From assembly GCA_008931825.1 (NCBI GenBank), contig QXVZ01006030.1, forward strand, positions 1 through 29,435: a stretch of 29,435 nt of DNA, written 5' to 3'. This document shows, piece after piece, positions 1-9,692 of the stretch. Every line of letters starts with the position of its first letter. The stretch's first letter is position 1. The notes beneath the pieces were generated by a model. It was given only the letters and a program-made list of their open reading frames with translations. It did no database searches and was not told the origin of the DNA. The translations under genes were made by a program, and so were the position numbers. Source of the DNA: Phallusia fumigata. Its lineage: Eukaryota; Chordata; Ascidiacea; Phlebobranchia; Ascidiidae.

Positions 1-88
1 AGCTATTGCCAAAAAGGGATGATCCAGACTGGGATTTTTGAAACCGTACGTGATGTCTGCTGTAGGACGAGGAAGAGTAACTACTGTA
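1..88 (+). pseudogene. Decayed duplicate of the exon at 11321-11512
   Basis: The first ~85 bases align with the 3' part of the exon at 11321-11512. Both contain a Pro-Asp-Trp coding stretch followed by the shared string TACGTGATGTCTGCT. Here one base is missing after the Trp codon region and a TGA interrupts the frame. The consensus donor GTAAGT of the intact copy has become GTAACT. Similarity fades just past the donor. The window starts inside the exon, so its 5' part cannot be seen. I read this as a non-functional duplicate; the protein family is not recognised. Confidence 0.5.
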
Positions 89-445
89 CCAAATTTGCGA
101 AAATGCCAGCTGTGTGTGTGCCCAAATTTCAACCAAAATCAAAAGACCCAGTTCTGATTTCAAAAGCATCATGGCAGTCAGTTTTGATAAAAAGCATTTT
201 TTAAGCATCTGTTATCTAGTTTATTTAAATAAACGCACTCTCAACAAACTTCCGTACGAAGAAATTGCCAAGCGTGATAGTAGTCAATGCAAAAATAAAA
301 CATTCACATGAAAATTACATTGTAATGAAACAAAGTAACATACAGGCCATTGCGTGTTGTATCATATCAGACCAACTTTGACAAAAGGGTTGGCGTTGTT
401 TAAAAGACATCTTATGACCCCAAGTTCGTAAGTACCGCTGCGTCA
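89..445. other. Non-coding stretch, nothing recognised
   Basis: AT-rich sequence following the dead exon. The only open frames are short and atypical. No RNA gene, repeat boundary or regulatory motif could be supported. Confidence 0.5.
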
Positions 446-572
446 ACGGGTGGCAGTGCGGTACATTGAGTTTTGAGTTGTACGTACCACGTACCTCGTT
501 TCGAAGATGGAGAGGTATACGGTATGACGATACGCACTTGGAAAGAGCGTACCGTGCCACGTACTGGTATGA
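446..572. repeat. Fragment of GTACC-rich TIR element
   Basis: Begins with GGTGGCAGTGCGGTAC, a variant of the terminal repeat seen in full at 23331-23619. It then carries the family's internal blocks GTACCACGTACCTCGTT and GAGCGTACCGTG. The right end is degenerate or lost. This is one of six related elements in the window. Confidence 0.6.
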
Positions 573-847
573 AATTGAATATTTATTGAATGGTTATACT
601 ATCGTTTCCATTCATCATGGATATTGCAACGTCGAACGTCCCTGAACGGCTATTAACAGCTGTGTACGTTTGGTTTCGCCACAATGCTATTGTACTTAAA
701 CAATCGTTCATGACTTAAATTTATTTAGCCCATGCATTGAGCCGCTCTCAGTATTTTCAAGCTAGCAGCCTGCCAAAGTTACTGTGGCGTTCTATATTTA
801 AATTTTGTGAGGGGATTATTAGTTTATACATGTGCTGCTATTCCCTG
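573..847. other. Non-coding stretch, nothing recognised
   Basis: AT-rich spacer between the TIR-element fragment and the start of the large duplicated segment. No coding frame or motif is supported. Confidence 0.4.
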
Positions 848-993
848 CCAAGTAATAAGAATCAGTTAATTCATTTGTTTGCCTTACATATATTACGTGT
901 GATGTTTTCTCTTTAGAAAACAAGTCCGCTTTTGACCAGTCATTCCAGAGGAAGTAAAAATATACGAGAGTTATTTAACGTTACAGGGTGTCT

Positions 994-1480
994 GTGACTA
1001 AGGATGGCAGTTCAGTGCGGTACGCATCTTACCACCGTGCCGTATCTTTTGATAATATTTGCCAACGTACCGTACCGTACTACCATCCATTGCCAAGGAT
1101 AGGAAACGGTACGTATTGAGTTGTGCGTACCTTTGGATGCTTTTTGCTGCGTATCGTACCGTACGACACGATACAACCTTTTTAATCGAATGGTTGCTGC
1201 GCAAGATGTTCTCTGATTGGTTAAACACAAGGTGTCCTCTGATTGGCTCTAATTGGTAAACAGCCGCGAACTTCCGCCGCTGCGATTGGCTTAAAAAGCC
1301 CCATCTGCGAAATGTATAACATTTTGGAAATATGCGTACCGTACTGCCATCCATTGTGAGGTATAGGAAACGGTACGGTCGTACTGAGATAAACGTACCT
1401 CGTTGCGAACGAGTACGTCCGTTCATGTGGACGTTTTTTGCTGCGTACCGTTCCGGAAGGTACCGCATCCTTGAGTGACT
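994..1480. mobile_element. GTACC-rich TIR element (MITE-like), inside duplication copy 1
   Basis: Starts GTGACTAAGGATGGCAGT and ends CGCATCCTTGAGTGAC, an imperfect terminal inverted repeat. The inside is built from repeated, partly palindromic GTACC and CGTACCGTAC blocks. Its homologue is 6316-6826. There is no transposase, so it is non-autonomous if mobile. Some open frames cross it, but they are by-products of the repeats. Confidence 0.65.
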
Positions 1481-1645
1481 ATACATGTACACACCATTGA
1501 AAGGAAGCGTAGTTCATTCAAAGTCACTAGTGGGCCATTTCCGACAAATACATTTTGAATTGTATGGAAAACGTGAAGAGAACGCTAAGCGGACGAAGGT
1601 ACAAGAATTTGGTACAAGTGGTTCCATAAAAAGGTATTTGAAAAA

Positions 1646-1922
1646 AACTAGCCATCCATAGCCTTCTTAGCCCGTTATTGAGCAAGACCGAAGTTTGCCT
1701 GAATCGCACATCTCTACGACAATTTGACATCAGAAAGGCCCGGGAGCGAATTTTTGGAATGCAGAATGAGCTAAAAGGTCGACTCTTATGCTTGAAAATG
1801 GATTGATGCACGCGAAAATTAAGGGCGTCATTTTTGGGGGGTAAACGTACAAACTGTTGTGAATGGTTGTCTTGAGTGTAAAAGAAATGTTTGTGGAATC
1901 TACGGAATTTTTGTCGAATTTA
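1646..1922. other. Segment present only in duplication copy 1
   Basis: Copy 2 joins GTATTTGAAAAA (about 6978-6989) almost directly to TTTTGGATAATGATGCAG. Copy 1 holds about 277 extra bases between the same two anchors. No coding frame or terminal repeats are evident, so it may be a deletion in copy 2 rather than an insertion in copy 1. Confidence 0.5.
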
Positions 1923-2119
1923 TTTTGGATAATGATGCAGGCCATATAGTGAATTAATTAAACTTGAATCAACACTCAAGTTTTAGCGTTAGTGTGATTA
2001 AGTGTGCAGCGCACACGTTGCAGTTGGAAGTAAATGATGTTTTGAAAGAAACTGAAAGAATTCCTCAACGTTATTGAAAGGGTGAGAATTGTTGTAAAGA
2101 AAACTCGGAATCAAAACCT

Positions 2120-2850
2120 TTGACGGTCTTCCTCAAGCAAAAACAGCCTTTGCCTACTATAGACTGTGAAACTTGTTGGGGTTTAAGATACATAATGCTG
2201 AGTAATGTGCAACGATGCAAAACGTTTTTGAGCAATTTGGCTTTAAACAACGAGGCTCTTCTTTTTACTGATGACGACTTCCGTTGTATCGAAGAAATGA
2301 TTTCCGACTTAAAGCACACTTGTTCCCTTACTAAGTTCTTTAGTGCAAATGTCTCATGGCCGGTACTTCTTAGGTCAACGGATCAAAACGAAATTATTTC
2401 TGAACTCGATGGGTTCTTCTATTAGCTTCCATCTGCAGCGGACAATGACCATACGTGAACTGTTTATAGTTGAAAATCTTGCTTTTCTCAGAACGGTGTT
2501 TTTAGATCTTCGCTATCAATGCTTGCTGAGCGAAGAACAAAAGATCGTTGGCCATCGCCACATCCTAAATGTTTTGAAAAAGCTCAAACGTATGGCTAGT
2601 GAAGAAATTTAAGTGCCACAACACATTGCTCATGCGGCCCTGACCACAATCTTGAATCAACTATATGGTCAGTGACGAGGACGTTGCAGATAGTCTTTTG
2701 GAAAGTAAGGAATCGCAAAGTAAAGATGGAAATCATTCCATTTCGGAAACCATTATCACATTCGAAAATGGCTCGCGGCTACCAAAAGATATTGATTTGG
2801 TGGTAGGTCAACAACACCCCCCCAGATTTATTGAATTGTCGATGCAGTGA
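2120..2850 (+). pseudogene. Dead hAT-superfamily transposase, copy 1
   Basis: Three broken frames read as the C-terminal half of an hAT transposase. The first (2120-2425) carries a CET-x-WG...YIML stretch matching the hAT TRW-type motif, then an acidic TDDD segment. The next frame (about 2440-2612) has a VFLDLRYQ motif, the hAT FLDPRY signature, followed by EEQKIVGH. The last (2665-2850) resembles the hAT dimerisation region, with FENGSRLPKDID. Frameshifts and stops separate the blocks, so it is inactive. Copy 2 at 7196-7890 has different lesions. Assignment to hAT is firm; the family within hAT is not determined. Confidence 0.7.
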
Positions 2851-3045
2851 TGATACTGCGCTGTAATACATTCTTTCTTTTGAGGTTGTACAATTTGTTG
2901 CTGAAGAATGTAAGGAGAGTACACAAAATAATAATACACCAGCCTTCTGAACTAACTATAGTTTTGTTGTGGACAGCTCGTTTAGATACCACTAACTTAC
3001 CTGTAAGTCATCATCCTAAGTTATCTAAGTCTGACTGGTTTATCT

Positions 3046-3170
3046 CAAGGTACGCTACCTTCGAGTTTTTGACATTTGGTACGGTATACGGTGGTAAGGT
3101 AAGCCCTTCACAGCGAGGTAGGTGGTACGCACAATACGTCAATACGTACCATACCGCACTGTCGTCCTTG
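3046..3170. repeat. Short GTACC-rich TIR element, copy 1
   Basis: Runs from CAAGGTACGCTAC to ACTGTCGTCCTTG, short inverted ends of the same family as 23331-23619, and is only about 125 bases long. The interior has GGTACGG, GTGGTACGCAC and AATACGTACC blocks. Homologous copy: 8064-8183. Confidence 0.6.
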
Positions 3171-3274
3171 CTCACCTTGCAGGGAACAATATGATTATGG
3201 ATGACTTTTACTCGTTTGTTTCTGGATTTTACAATAACGTAAAATGTTGATGTAACTTACAGTTGAAATAATCC

Positions 3275-3601
3275 TCAGTGAAATTTGCGCTCATTGGTAG
3301 ATGTGATACCAATTCCTTTCGACCTTCTGCGGTTTACGACAAATGCTCCAAACGGCAGATGTACGTTCGCGCCTTGTAAGGATTTGGTCAAAACTGCGCG
3401 TATGTCAGACAGCGGGACTTGCCGCCCAGAGTCAGCTGCCATTCGGCCAGCAGACTGGACAATACATAAGCCAACATGTTTGCAGTATGTTGTACCGCAC
3501 AGGCAGGCATGTGCCTTGGGGAAATCCATTATTAATTTTTTTTTCTTCGCCTGCTGTAGGACTTGTAACAGCTGCCTCGGCACAGCACCTGGGTGACTCA
3601 T
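3275..3601. other. Stretch open on both strands, conserved in both duplication copies
   Basis: A GC-richer island inside the duplication reads open for about 100 codons on the plus strand (3285-3596) and on the minus strand (3275-3601). Copy 2 (8278-8618) keeps both frames open and differs by only a few bases in the central 240, less than the flanking repeat. No domain is recognised on either strand. It could be a captured host exon, part of the hAT element, or chance openness in GC-rich DNA. Confidence 0.35.
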
Positions 3602-3721
3602 GACGGAATCCTATCTGCTAATATGATTATACAGCGTGGCAGGCTTTGAATGTTTATGCATCGATTATCAGCTATTTGTTGCCAGAATTTGCGGTGAAAC
3701 AAAAGGATTGCGGTGAAACAA

Positions 3722-3900
3722 AAGACCACTAGTGGTCCGCCATCCCCTCATAGTGGTCTGCGAAAAGATGACTTAAACAAGGCACTGTTTTATAAAATCG
3801 CCTGTTTTGGGATCATGTTAGAGTGGAATTCTGTTTAATGTTTCTCAAAAAACTTCAAATATAAAGTGGTTCTTGAGCTAAAAAAGTTTGAGAAACACTT
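3722..3900 (+). mobile_element. hAT-like right end, copy 1
   Basis: Contains the perfect palindrome GACCACTAGTGGTC followed by CCGCCATCCCC, and further GTGGTC-type subterminal repeats of the kind found in many hAT elements. The end AAAAAGTTTGAGAAACACT (about 3881-3899) is the usual shape of an hAT 3' terminal inverted repeat. The matching 5' terminal repeat was not found. Confidence 0.5.
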
Positions 3901-4614
3901 AGACAAACAACGTCACATTTTATAGTTTTTCCGCTACCTCAATGTGTGTGTAAGTGCAAAGAGTTTGTACTTGACATAAACTAAATTTTTACTTTACAGG
4001 CACACACTTTCAATTTTCTGAGCTTCCCAATACGCCGCCTGCACAAATGTTACGATGGCTATGTCATTTATTGCCGACAGAGAGAGGGAAGAAAATTGGG
4101 TCAATGAAGAAGCTACTTGAAATAGAAAGTCTCAAAACTGAAAAATTTCAACCGGAAAAGGGGAAGACTTGACAGATTCAAAGATGTCGGAACAAACGGC
4201 CACCACTTTATAACTATTTGTGGCTGATTTCACCACCATTGACGGGAGACTTCATTTGTAACTACGTCTGAAAAAAAAAAAACAATTGCAATTGTGTGCG
4301 ACATAAAACTATACATACGATTGGCGAGTACAAATATCTAATAAAATAAGATCATTTTTGGCAGACTAACTAACATTCTAGTTTACTGTGAGATTTCGGT
4401 CCCTTTCATGATTATTTTATTTAATGTGTTCACCCTTTGTTGGGTAAAGATCAAGTTGCAAAACTAAAAATGAAAACCTTCCAAGTACTGTAGCGATGTT
4501 TTGTTAATTATCTTTTTATGATATAGTTGCGATTGGTGCTTACCTACCTACACTGTGCTCCCGATAGTCACCTCCTCACGTGGAGATGCTCTAAAACAAA
4601 AGGTTCAACATTTG

Positions 4615-4615
4615 N
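4615..4615. other. Single N, assembly join or ambiguity
   Basis: One N lies where duplication copy 1 ends and the left flank of copy 2 begins. Similar single Ns at 18040, 19101, 19657 and 20446 coincide with clear misjoins, so continuity here should not be assumed. Confidence 0.6.
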
Positions 4616-4960
4616 GCGCAAAAACTGTGGTAAGTAACAAGAATCAGTTAATTCATTTGTTTGTCTTTCGTATCTTATGTGTGATGTTTTCCCCTTTAAA
4701 AAATACTTAACTGCGCTGCCGCTAAACTGAAAAATTACTTCATCAAGGATTTGGCTTAAATACGACGCGAAACTAGTGTGAGCCTATCGTGAAAAATGGG
4801 TTGTTACAGATGTATTTTCGAGACCTTTGCAAAAATAAAGTGGTGCATTTTTTTAGAAAATGGGTGGATTAAAAAATATACGAGAGTTACGTCAACCGTT
4901 TCTGGTAAACGCTCTGCTTTTGACCAGTCATTCCGGAGCAAGAAGAAATATACGAGAGTT

Positions 4961-4964
4961 ATTT
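4961..4964. repeat. Target site duplication ATTT, left
   Basis: ATTT abuts the LTR start and is repeated at 6295-6298. The empty site at 973-976 carries it once, in GAGAGTTATTTAACG. Confidence 0.85.
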
Positions 4965-5069
4965 TGTAGGGGCAGCAGCGCCGAGCGCCGTCTAGCGGCA
5001 AGCCAACCAGACCAAACTGACCACTAAAAAAGACCTCGACAGGCGTCGCCAGTAAAGTAGGTCGCCTGA

Positions 5070-5236
5070 GTATTCTAGAAAGAACGAGAAAAATAGCCAT
5101 ATTATTGCACAACACGCTGCAAGCTAAAACCTGGCCAATCAGAGGGCCCCCTGCCCTCCGAACACTCTAGAAAGATTGAGAAAAAGACCATATTATTGCA
5201 CAACACGGAGCAAACCGTGAACCTGACCAATCAGAG
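5070..5236 (+). promoter_or_regulatory. Tandem upstream blocks of the LTR (CCAAT, TTCTAGAA)
   Basis: Two blocks of about 95 bases share CTCTAGAAAGA/TTCTAGAAAGA, ATATTATTGCACAACAC and CCAATCAGAG. The TTCTAGAA core looks like a heat-shock factor half-site pair, and CCAATCAG is an NF-Y box. They sit just upstream of the TATA box, as an LTR enhancer would. Confidence 0.5.
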
Positions 5237-5271
5237 CGCCGTATGCAGCGCGGCGCCCTCCCGTCCCATCC

Positions 5272-5279
5272 TATATAAA
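5272..5279 (+). promoter_or_regulatory. TATA box of the LTR
   Basis: TATATAAA lies about 40 bases after the second CCAAT box. Transcription would start near 5303. Confidence 0.6.
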
Positions 5280-5344
5280 CCGCACAATTTCCGGTCAAAA
5301 GGTATTCGCGCTAAAAACTCTGACTAGGCAACAGCAAGGCACAC

Positions 5345-5505
5345 CGGAGAAAAACAAGGAAGCTAGACTGCGACACCGAAGACAGACGAAAAATAAGGAA
5401 GCTAGGCTGCGACACCGAAGACAGACGAAAAATAGGAGAGCCAAGCTGCGACACTTAGGACGGGAGAAGTAACAAGAAAGCCAGACTGCGACAGTCTAAG
5501 TCAGA
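5345..5505 (+). repeat. Tandem repeats in the transcribed part of the LTR
   Basis: About four imperfect units carry GCTAGACTGCGACAC-type cores followed by CGAAGACAGACGAAAAATA. They begin shortly after the predicted start of transcription. Confidence 0.6.
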
Positions 5506-5895
5506 GAATTGTAAATAGTCAAATGAAAAACAAGAGCAGCCGCGCGTCAAGTAAAACAAATCAAACAGCGATACGCGCAGCGCATGTAATCAAGAATGTT
5601 ATACATAATCAGTATTTATTCACCATTATTCAAGACTAGCCGCCTCTTGCAGGCATAATTAGCAGAGTGCGCGTATATAATCAAGTACAAATGAGGGTAA
5701 GGAATAGACTGTCGGGTGAAAGATACCCGCGCACGCCGGCGCGACAGCACCGGTGGCCCGCTACCACAGTGCAGTAGCGCCGGCATCGGCGGCCATTTGT
5801 AGAACACAAGCCGCAGTACGTTAATTAGAGTCAGTAAATCAGAAGCCTAGGGTAGCCTAGGTTTTGTAGAGCACGTACAGCGGAATTAGCTAAGC

Positions 5896-5901
5896 AATAA
5901 A
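5896..5901 (+). terminator. Polyadenylation signal in the LTR
   Basis: AATAAA about 620 bases after the TATA box and about 390 before the LTR end, suitable for the R/U5 boundary. Confidence 0.4.
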
Positions 5902-6315
5902 CCTTTAAGTCAAAATAGTTAGATAGGACCCACAATAGGGGTTTGGCAATCAGTCCTTTTGTTGATTAATCTACTTATATATTAATTGCTAATGACTGTT
6001 ATTGTTTTCTATGACCTTCTATTTGAATAAGCACCTTCCAATTGAGTAAACTGTTAATTTCAATTAAATACTGAAATCTTAATAAACCAACGATGTAATA
6101 AACGGAATCAACGTGTGATTTGGAATCCCGGAGATTCACCTCCGATGTTCCCAAGACAGCAGTCAAGAATATTAGCACATTATAATAGCACGTACTGATT
6201 GAATACTTAACCGACTTGGACGGCAGCATCTTGAAGAACTCACTCACACCTTGACCGACCTTAATCACCTTGCACACCTGTGCCGCTAACTGCAATTTAA
6301 CGTTACAGGGTGTGT

Positions 6316-6826
6316 GTGACTAAGGATGGCAGTTTGGTGCGGTACGCTCCGTACCACCGTGCCGTATCTTTTGATAATATTTGCCAACGTACCGTACCGT
6401 ACTACCATCCATTGTCAAGGATAGGAAACGGTACGTATTGAGTTGTGCGTACCTCGTTACGAAGAGCGTCTGTACCTTTGGATGCTTTTTTCTGCGTATC
6501 GTACCGTACGATACGATACAACACTTTAAATCGCATGGTTGCTGCGCAAGATGTTCTCTGATTGGTTAAACACAAGGTGTCCTCTGATTGGCTCTAATTG
6601 GTAAACAGCCGCGAACTTCCGCCGCTGCGATTGGCTTAAAAAGCCCCATCTGCGAAATGTATAACATTTTGGAAATATGCGTACCGTACTGCCATCCATT
6701 GTGAAGTATAGGAAACGGTACGGTCGTACTGAGATGAACGTACCTCGTTGCGAACGGAGTACCGTCCGTTCATGTGGACGTTTTTTGCTGCGTACCGTAG
6801 CGGAAGGTACCGCATCCTTGGGTGAC
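6316..6826. mobile_element. GTACC-rich TIR element (MITE-like), inside duplication copy 2
   Basis: Counterpart of 994-1480, from GTGACTAAGGATGGCAGT to CGCATCCTTGGGTGAC. It differs by scattered substitutions and small indels, including an extra GTTACGAAGAGCGTC block that copy 1 has lost. Confidence 0.65.
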
Positions 6827-7195
6827 TACACATGTACACACCATCAAAAGGAAGCGTAGTTCATTCAAAGTCACTGGCGGACCATTTCCGACAAATACGT
6901 TTTGAATTGTATGAAAAACGTGAAGAGAGCGCTAAGCGGAAGAATGAACAAGAATTTAGTAGCCTACAAGTGGTTCCATAAAAAGGTATTTGAAAAATCA
7001 GTTTTGGATAATGATGCAGGGAATATAGCGAATTAATTGAACTTGAATCAACACTCAAGTTTTAGCGTTGGTGTGATAAGGTGTGCAGCGCACACTTTGC
7101 AGTTGGAAGTAAATGATGTTTTGAAAGAAACTGAAAGAATTCCTCAACGTTATTGAAAGGGTGAGAATTGTTGCGAAGAAAACTCGTAATCAAAA

Positions 7196-7890
7196 TCTTG
7201 ATGACTGTGAAACTTGTCGGGGTTCAACATACATAATGCTGAGTAATGTGCAACAATGCAAAGAGTTTTAGAGCAATTTGGATTTAAACAACGAGACTCT
7301 TCTTTTTACTGATGACGACTTCCGTTGTACCGAAGAAATAATTTCTGACTTAAAGCACATACTCTTACTAAAGTTCTTCAGTGCAAATGTTTTATGGCCG
7401 GTACTTCTTAGGTCAACGGATTAAAACGAACTTATTGCTGAACTCGATGAGTTCTTCAATAAGCTCCCATCTGCAGCGAGCAATGACCAGACGTGAACTG
7501 TTTATAGTTGAAAATCTTGCTTTTCTCTGAGCAATGTTTTTAGATCTTCGCTATCAAAGCTTGCTGATCGAAGAACAAAAGATCGTTGGCCATTGCCACA
7601 TCCTAAATGTTTGGAAAAAGCTCAAACGTATGGCTAGTGAAGAAATTTAAGTGCCACAACACATTGCCCATGAAAGCCCTGACCACAATCTTGAATCAAC
7701 TAAGGTCAGTGACGAGGACGTTGCAGATAGTCTTTTGGAAAGTAAGGAATCGCAAAGTAAAGATGGAAATCAATCCATTTCGGAAACCATTAAAACATTC
7801 GAAAATGGCTCGCGGCTACCAAAAGATATTGATTTGGTGGTGAGTCAACAACGGTCCCCCAGATTTATTGAATGGTCGATGCAGCGATGA
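7196..7890 (+). pseudogene. Dead hAT-superfamily transposase, copy 2
   Basis: Same blocks as 2120-2850 with independent lesions. The CET motif is followed by RGSTYIML, keeping the GST residues that copy 1 lost while losing its Trp. In-frame stops follow, a deletion lies in the segment after the TDDD residues, and the FLDLRY-like block is interrupted. The C-terminal frame (7651-7890) with FENGSRLPKDID is still open. Because the two copies keep different ancestral residues, they decayed separately after duplication. Confidence 0.65.
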
Positions 7891-8063
7891 TACTGCGTTG
7901 TACAATTTGTTGCTGAAGAATGTAAGGTGGGTTTAACAAAATAATAATACACCAGCCTTACATTCTGAACGAACTATTGTTTTGTTGTGGACAGCTCGTT
8001 TAGATACCACTAACTTACCTGTAAGTCATCATCCTAAGTTATCTAAGTCTGATTGGTTTATCT

Positions 8064-8183
8064 CAAGGTACGCTACGTTCGAGTTTTTGACATTTTGTAC
8101 GGTACGGTGGTAAGGTACGCCCTTCACAGCGAAGTACGTGGTACGCACAAGTCAATACGTACCATACCGCACTGTCGTCCTTG
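8064..8183. repeat. Short GTACC-rich TIR element, copy 2
   Basis: Counterpart of 3046-3170, from CAAGGTACGCTACG to ACTGTCGTCCTTG, with small deletions inside. Confidence 0.6.
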
Positions 8184-8277
8184 CTCGCCTTGCAGCGAAC
8201 AATGTGATTATGGCTGACTTTTACTCGTTTGTTTCTGCCGCAAAAGTGTTGATGTAACTTACAGTTAAAAATAAACC

Positions 8278-8618
8278 TCAGCAGAATTTGCGCTCATTGG
8301 CAGATGTGATACCAATTCCTTTCGAACTTCTGCGGTTTACGACAAATGCTCCAAACGGCAGATGTACGTTCGCGCCTTGTAAGGATTTGGTCAAAACTGC
8401 GCGTATGTCAGACAGCGGGACTTGCCGCCCAGAGTCAGCTGCCATTCGGCCAGCAGACTGGACAATACATAAGCCAACATGTTTGCAGGGTGTTGTACCG
8501 CACAGGCAGGCATGTGCCTTGGGGACATTCATTATTAATTTTTATCTTCGCCTGCTGTAGAACTTGTAATAGCTGCCTCGGCACTGCACCTGGGCAACTC
8601 AGTACGAGATCCTATTAG
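8278..8618. other. Stretch open on both strands, copy 2
   Basis: Counterpart of 3275-3601. Plus-strand reading 8288-8560 and minus-strand reading 8278-8532 both remain open. The central block is nearly identical to copy 1. No domain is recognised. Confidence 0.35.
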
Positions 8619-8742
8619 CTAATATGATTATACAACGCGGCAGGCTTTGAATGTTTATGCATCGATTATCAGCTATTTGTTGCAAGGGATTTGCGGTGAA
8701 ATAAAAGTATTGCGGTGAAACAAAAGGATTGCGGTGAAACAA

Positions 8743-8920
8743 AAGACCACTAGTGGTCCGCCATCCCCTGATAGTGGTCCGCGAAAAAATGACTTCAACT
8801 AGGCACTGGTTTATAAAATCGCCTGTTTTGGGAATATGTTGGAATGGAATTCTATTTGATGTTCCTCAAAAAATTCAAATATAAAGTGGTCCTTGGGCTA
8901 AAAAAGTTTGCGAAACACTG
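8743..8920 (+). mobile_element. hAT-like right end, copy 2
   Basis: Repeats the palindrome GACCACTAGTGGTC and ends AAAAAGTTTGCGAAACACTG at 8920, an hAT-type 3' terminal inverted repeat. The final CACTG is better preserved than in copy 1. Confidence 0.5.
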
Positions 8921-9692
8921 CCTTAGACAAACAAAGTCACATTTTATAGTTTTTCCGCTACCTCAATGTGTATGTAGGTGCAAAGAGTTTGTACTTGACA
9001 TAAACTAAATTTAATTTACAGGCACACACTTTCAATTTTCTGAGCTTCCCAATACGTCGCCTGCACAAATGTTACGATGGCTATGTCATTTTATTGCCGA
9101 CAGAGAGTAGGAAGAAATTGGGTCAATGAAGAAGCCACTTGAAATAGAAAGTCTCAAAACTGAAAAATTTCAACCGAAAAAGGGGAAAGACTTGACAGAT
9201 TCAAAGATGTCGGAACAAACGACCACCGCTTTATAACTATTTGTGGCTGATTTCACCACCATTGACGGGAGACTTCATCTGTAACTACCTCTGAAAAAAG
9301 GAAACAATTGCAGTTGCGTATAACAACAGCAGATTTTTAGTTGGCAACGAAAAATATCTAACAAAATAAGATCATTTTTAGCGGACGAACTAATATCCTA
9401 GTTTTCTATTCGTCATCGGTACTTTTTATGATTGTTATATTTGCAGTGTTCACCCTTAATTGTGTAAAATCCAAGTTGCATGATTAGGAATGAAATCATT
9501 GAAACACTGTGAAGCGATGTTTCGTTTATGAGCTTTTTCATTATACAGTTACGATTGGTCCTTACCCACCTACACTGTGCTCCCGACTGTCACCTCCTTA
9601 TGTAGAGATGCTCTGAAACAAAAATAACTGTGTTTTTCAAATCTGTGTTTCTAATGCCATGAAAGCAAGGTTACAATAGTTTTTGCTGTTGT

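Larger units (their letters stand above)
848..4610 (+). repeat. Large direct duplication, copy 1
   Basis: By eye this segment aligns nearly end to end with about 4620-9625, apart from indels and an LTR inserted in copy 2. It includes the left flank (848-972), a GTACC-rich TIR element, a dead hAT transposase, a dual-strand conserved stretch, an hAT-like right end and about 700 bases of non-transposon flank up to about 4600. Because unrelated flanks on both sides are shared, this is better explained as a segmental duplication than as two independent transposon insertions. Copy 1 has about 277 bases (about 1646-1922) that copy 2 lacks. Confidence 0.8.
4965..6294 (+). mobile_element. Solo LTR of a retrotransposon
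   Basis: Begins TGTAGGGGCAGC and ends CTAACTGCA, the canonical TG...CA of an LTR, and is flanked by ATTT duplications. Comparison with the empty site in duplication copy 1 fixes both ends to the base. The 1330-base element has tandem upstream blocks with CCAAT boxes, a TATATAAA at 5272-5279, a tandem repeat downstream of the expected start site and an AATAAA at 5896-5901. No gag or pol coding is present, so it is a solo LTR. The orientation is plus from the TATA-to-AATAAA order. A 4-base duplication and TG...CA ends fit Ty3/gypsy-like elements, but the family is inferred. Confidence 0.85.
4620..9625 (+). repeat. Large direct duplication, copy 2 (split by an LTR)
   Basis: 4620-4964 matches the flank at 848-976, with an extra block of about 200 bases (about 4705-4918). 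6295-9625 matches 973-4600. Between them lies the solo LTR 4965-6294. The copy ends about 70 bases before the stop codon of the secreted repeat-protein gene at 9693. Confidence 0.8.

Noticed and set aside
998..1492. 164-codon minus-strand open frame
   Set aside because: It lies inside the GTACC-rich inverted-repeat element. The residues are repeated Arg/Tyr/Val patterns derived from the DNA repeat.
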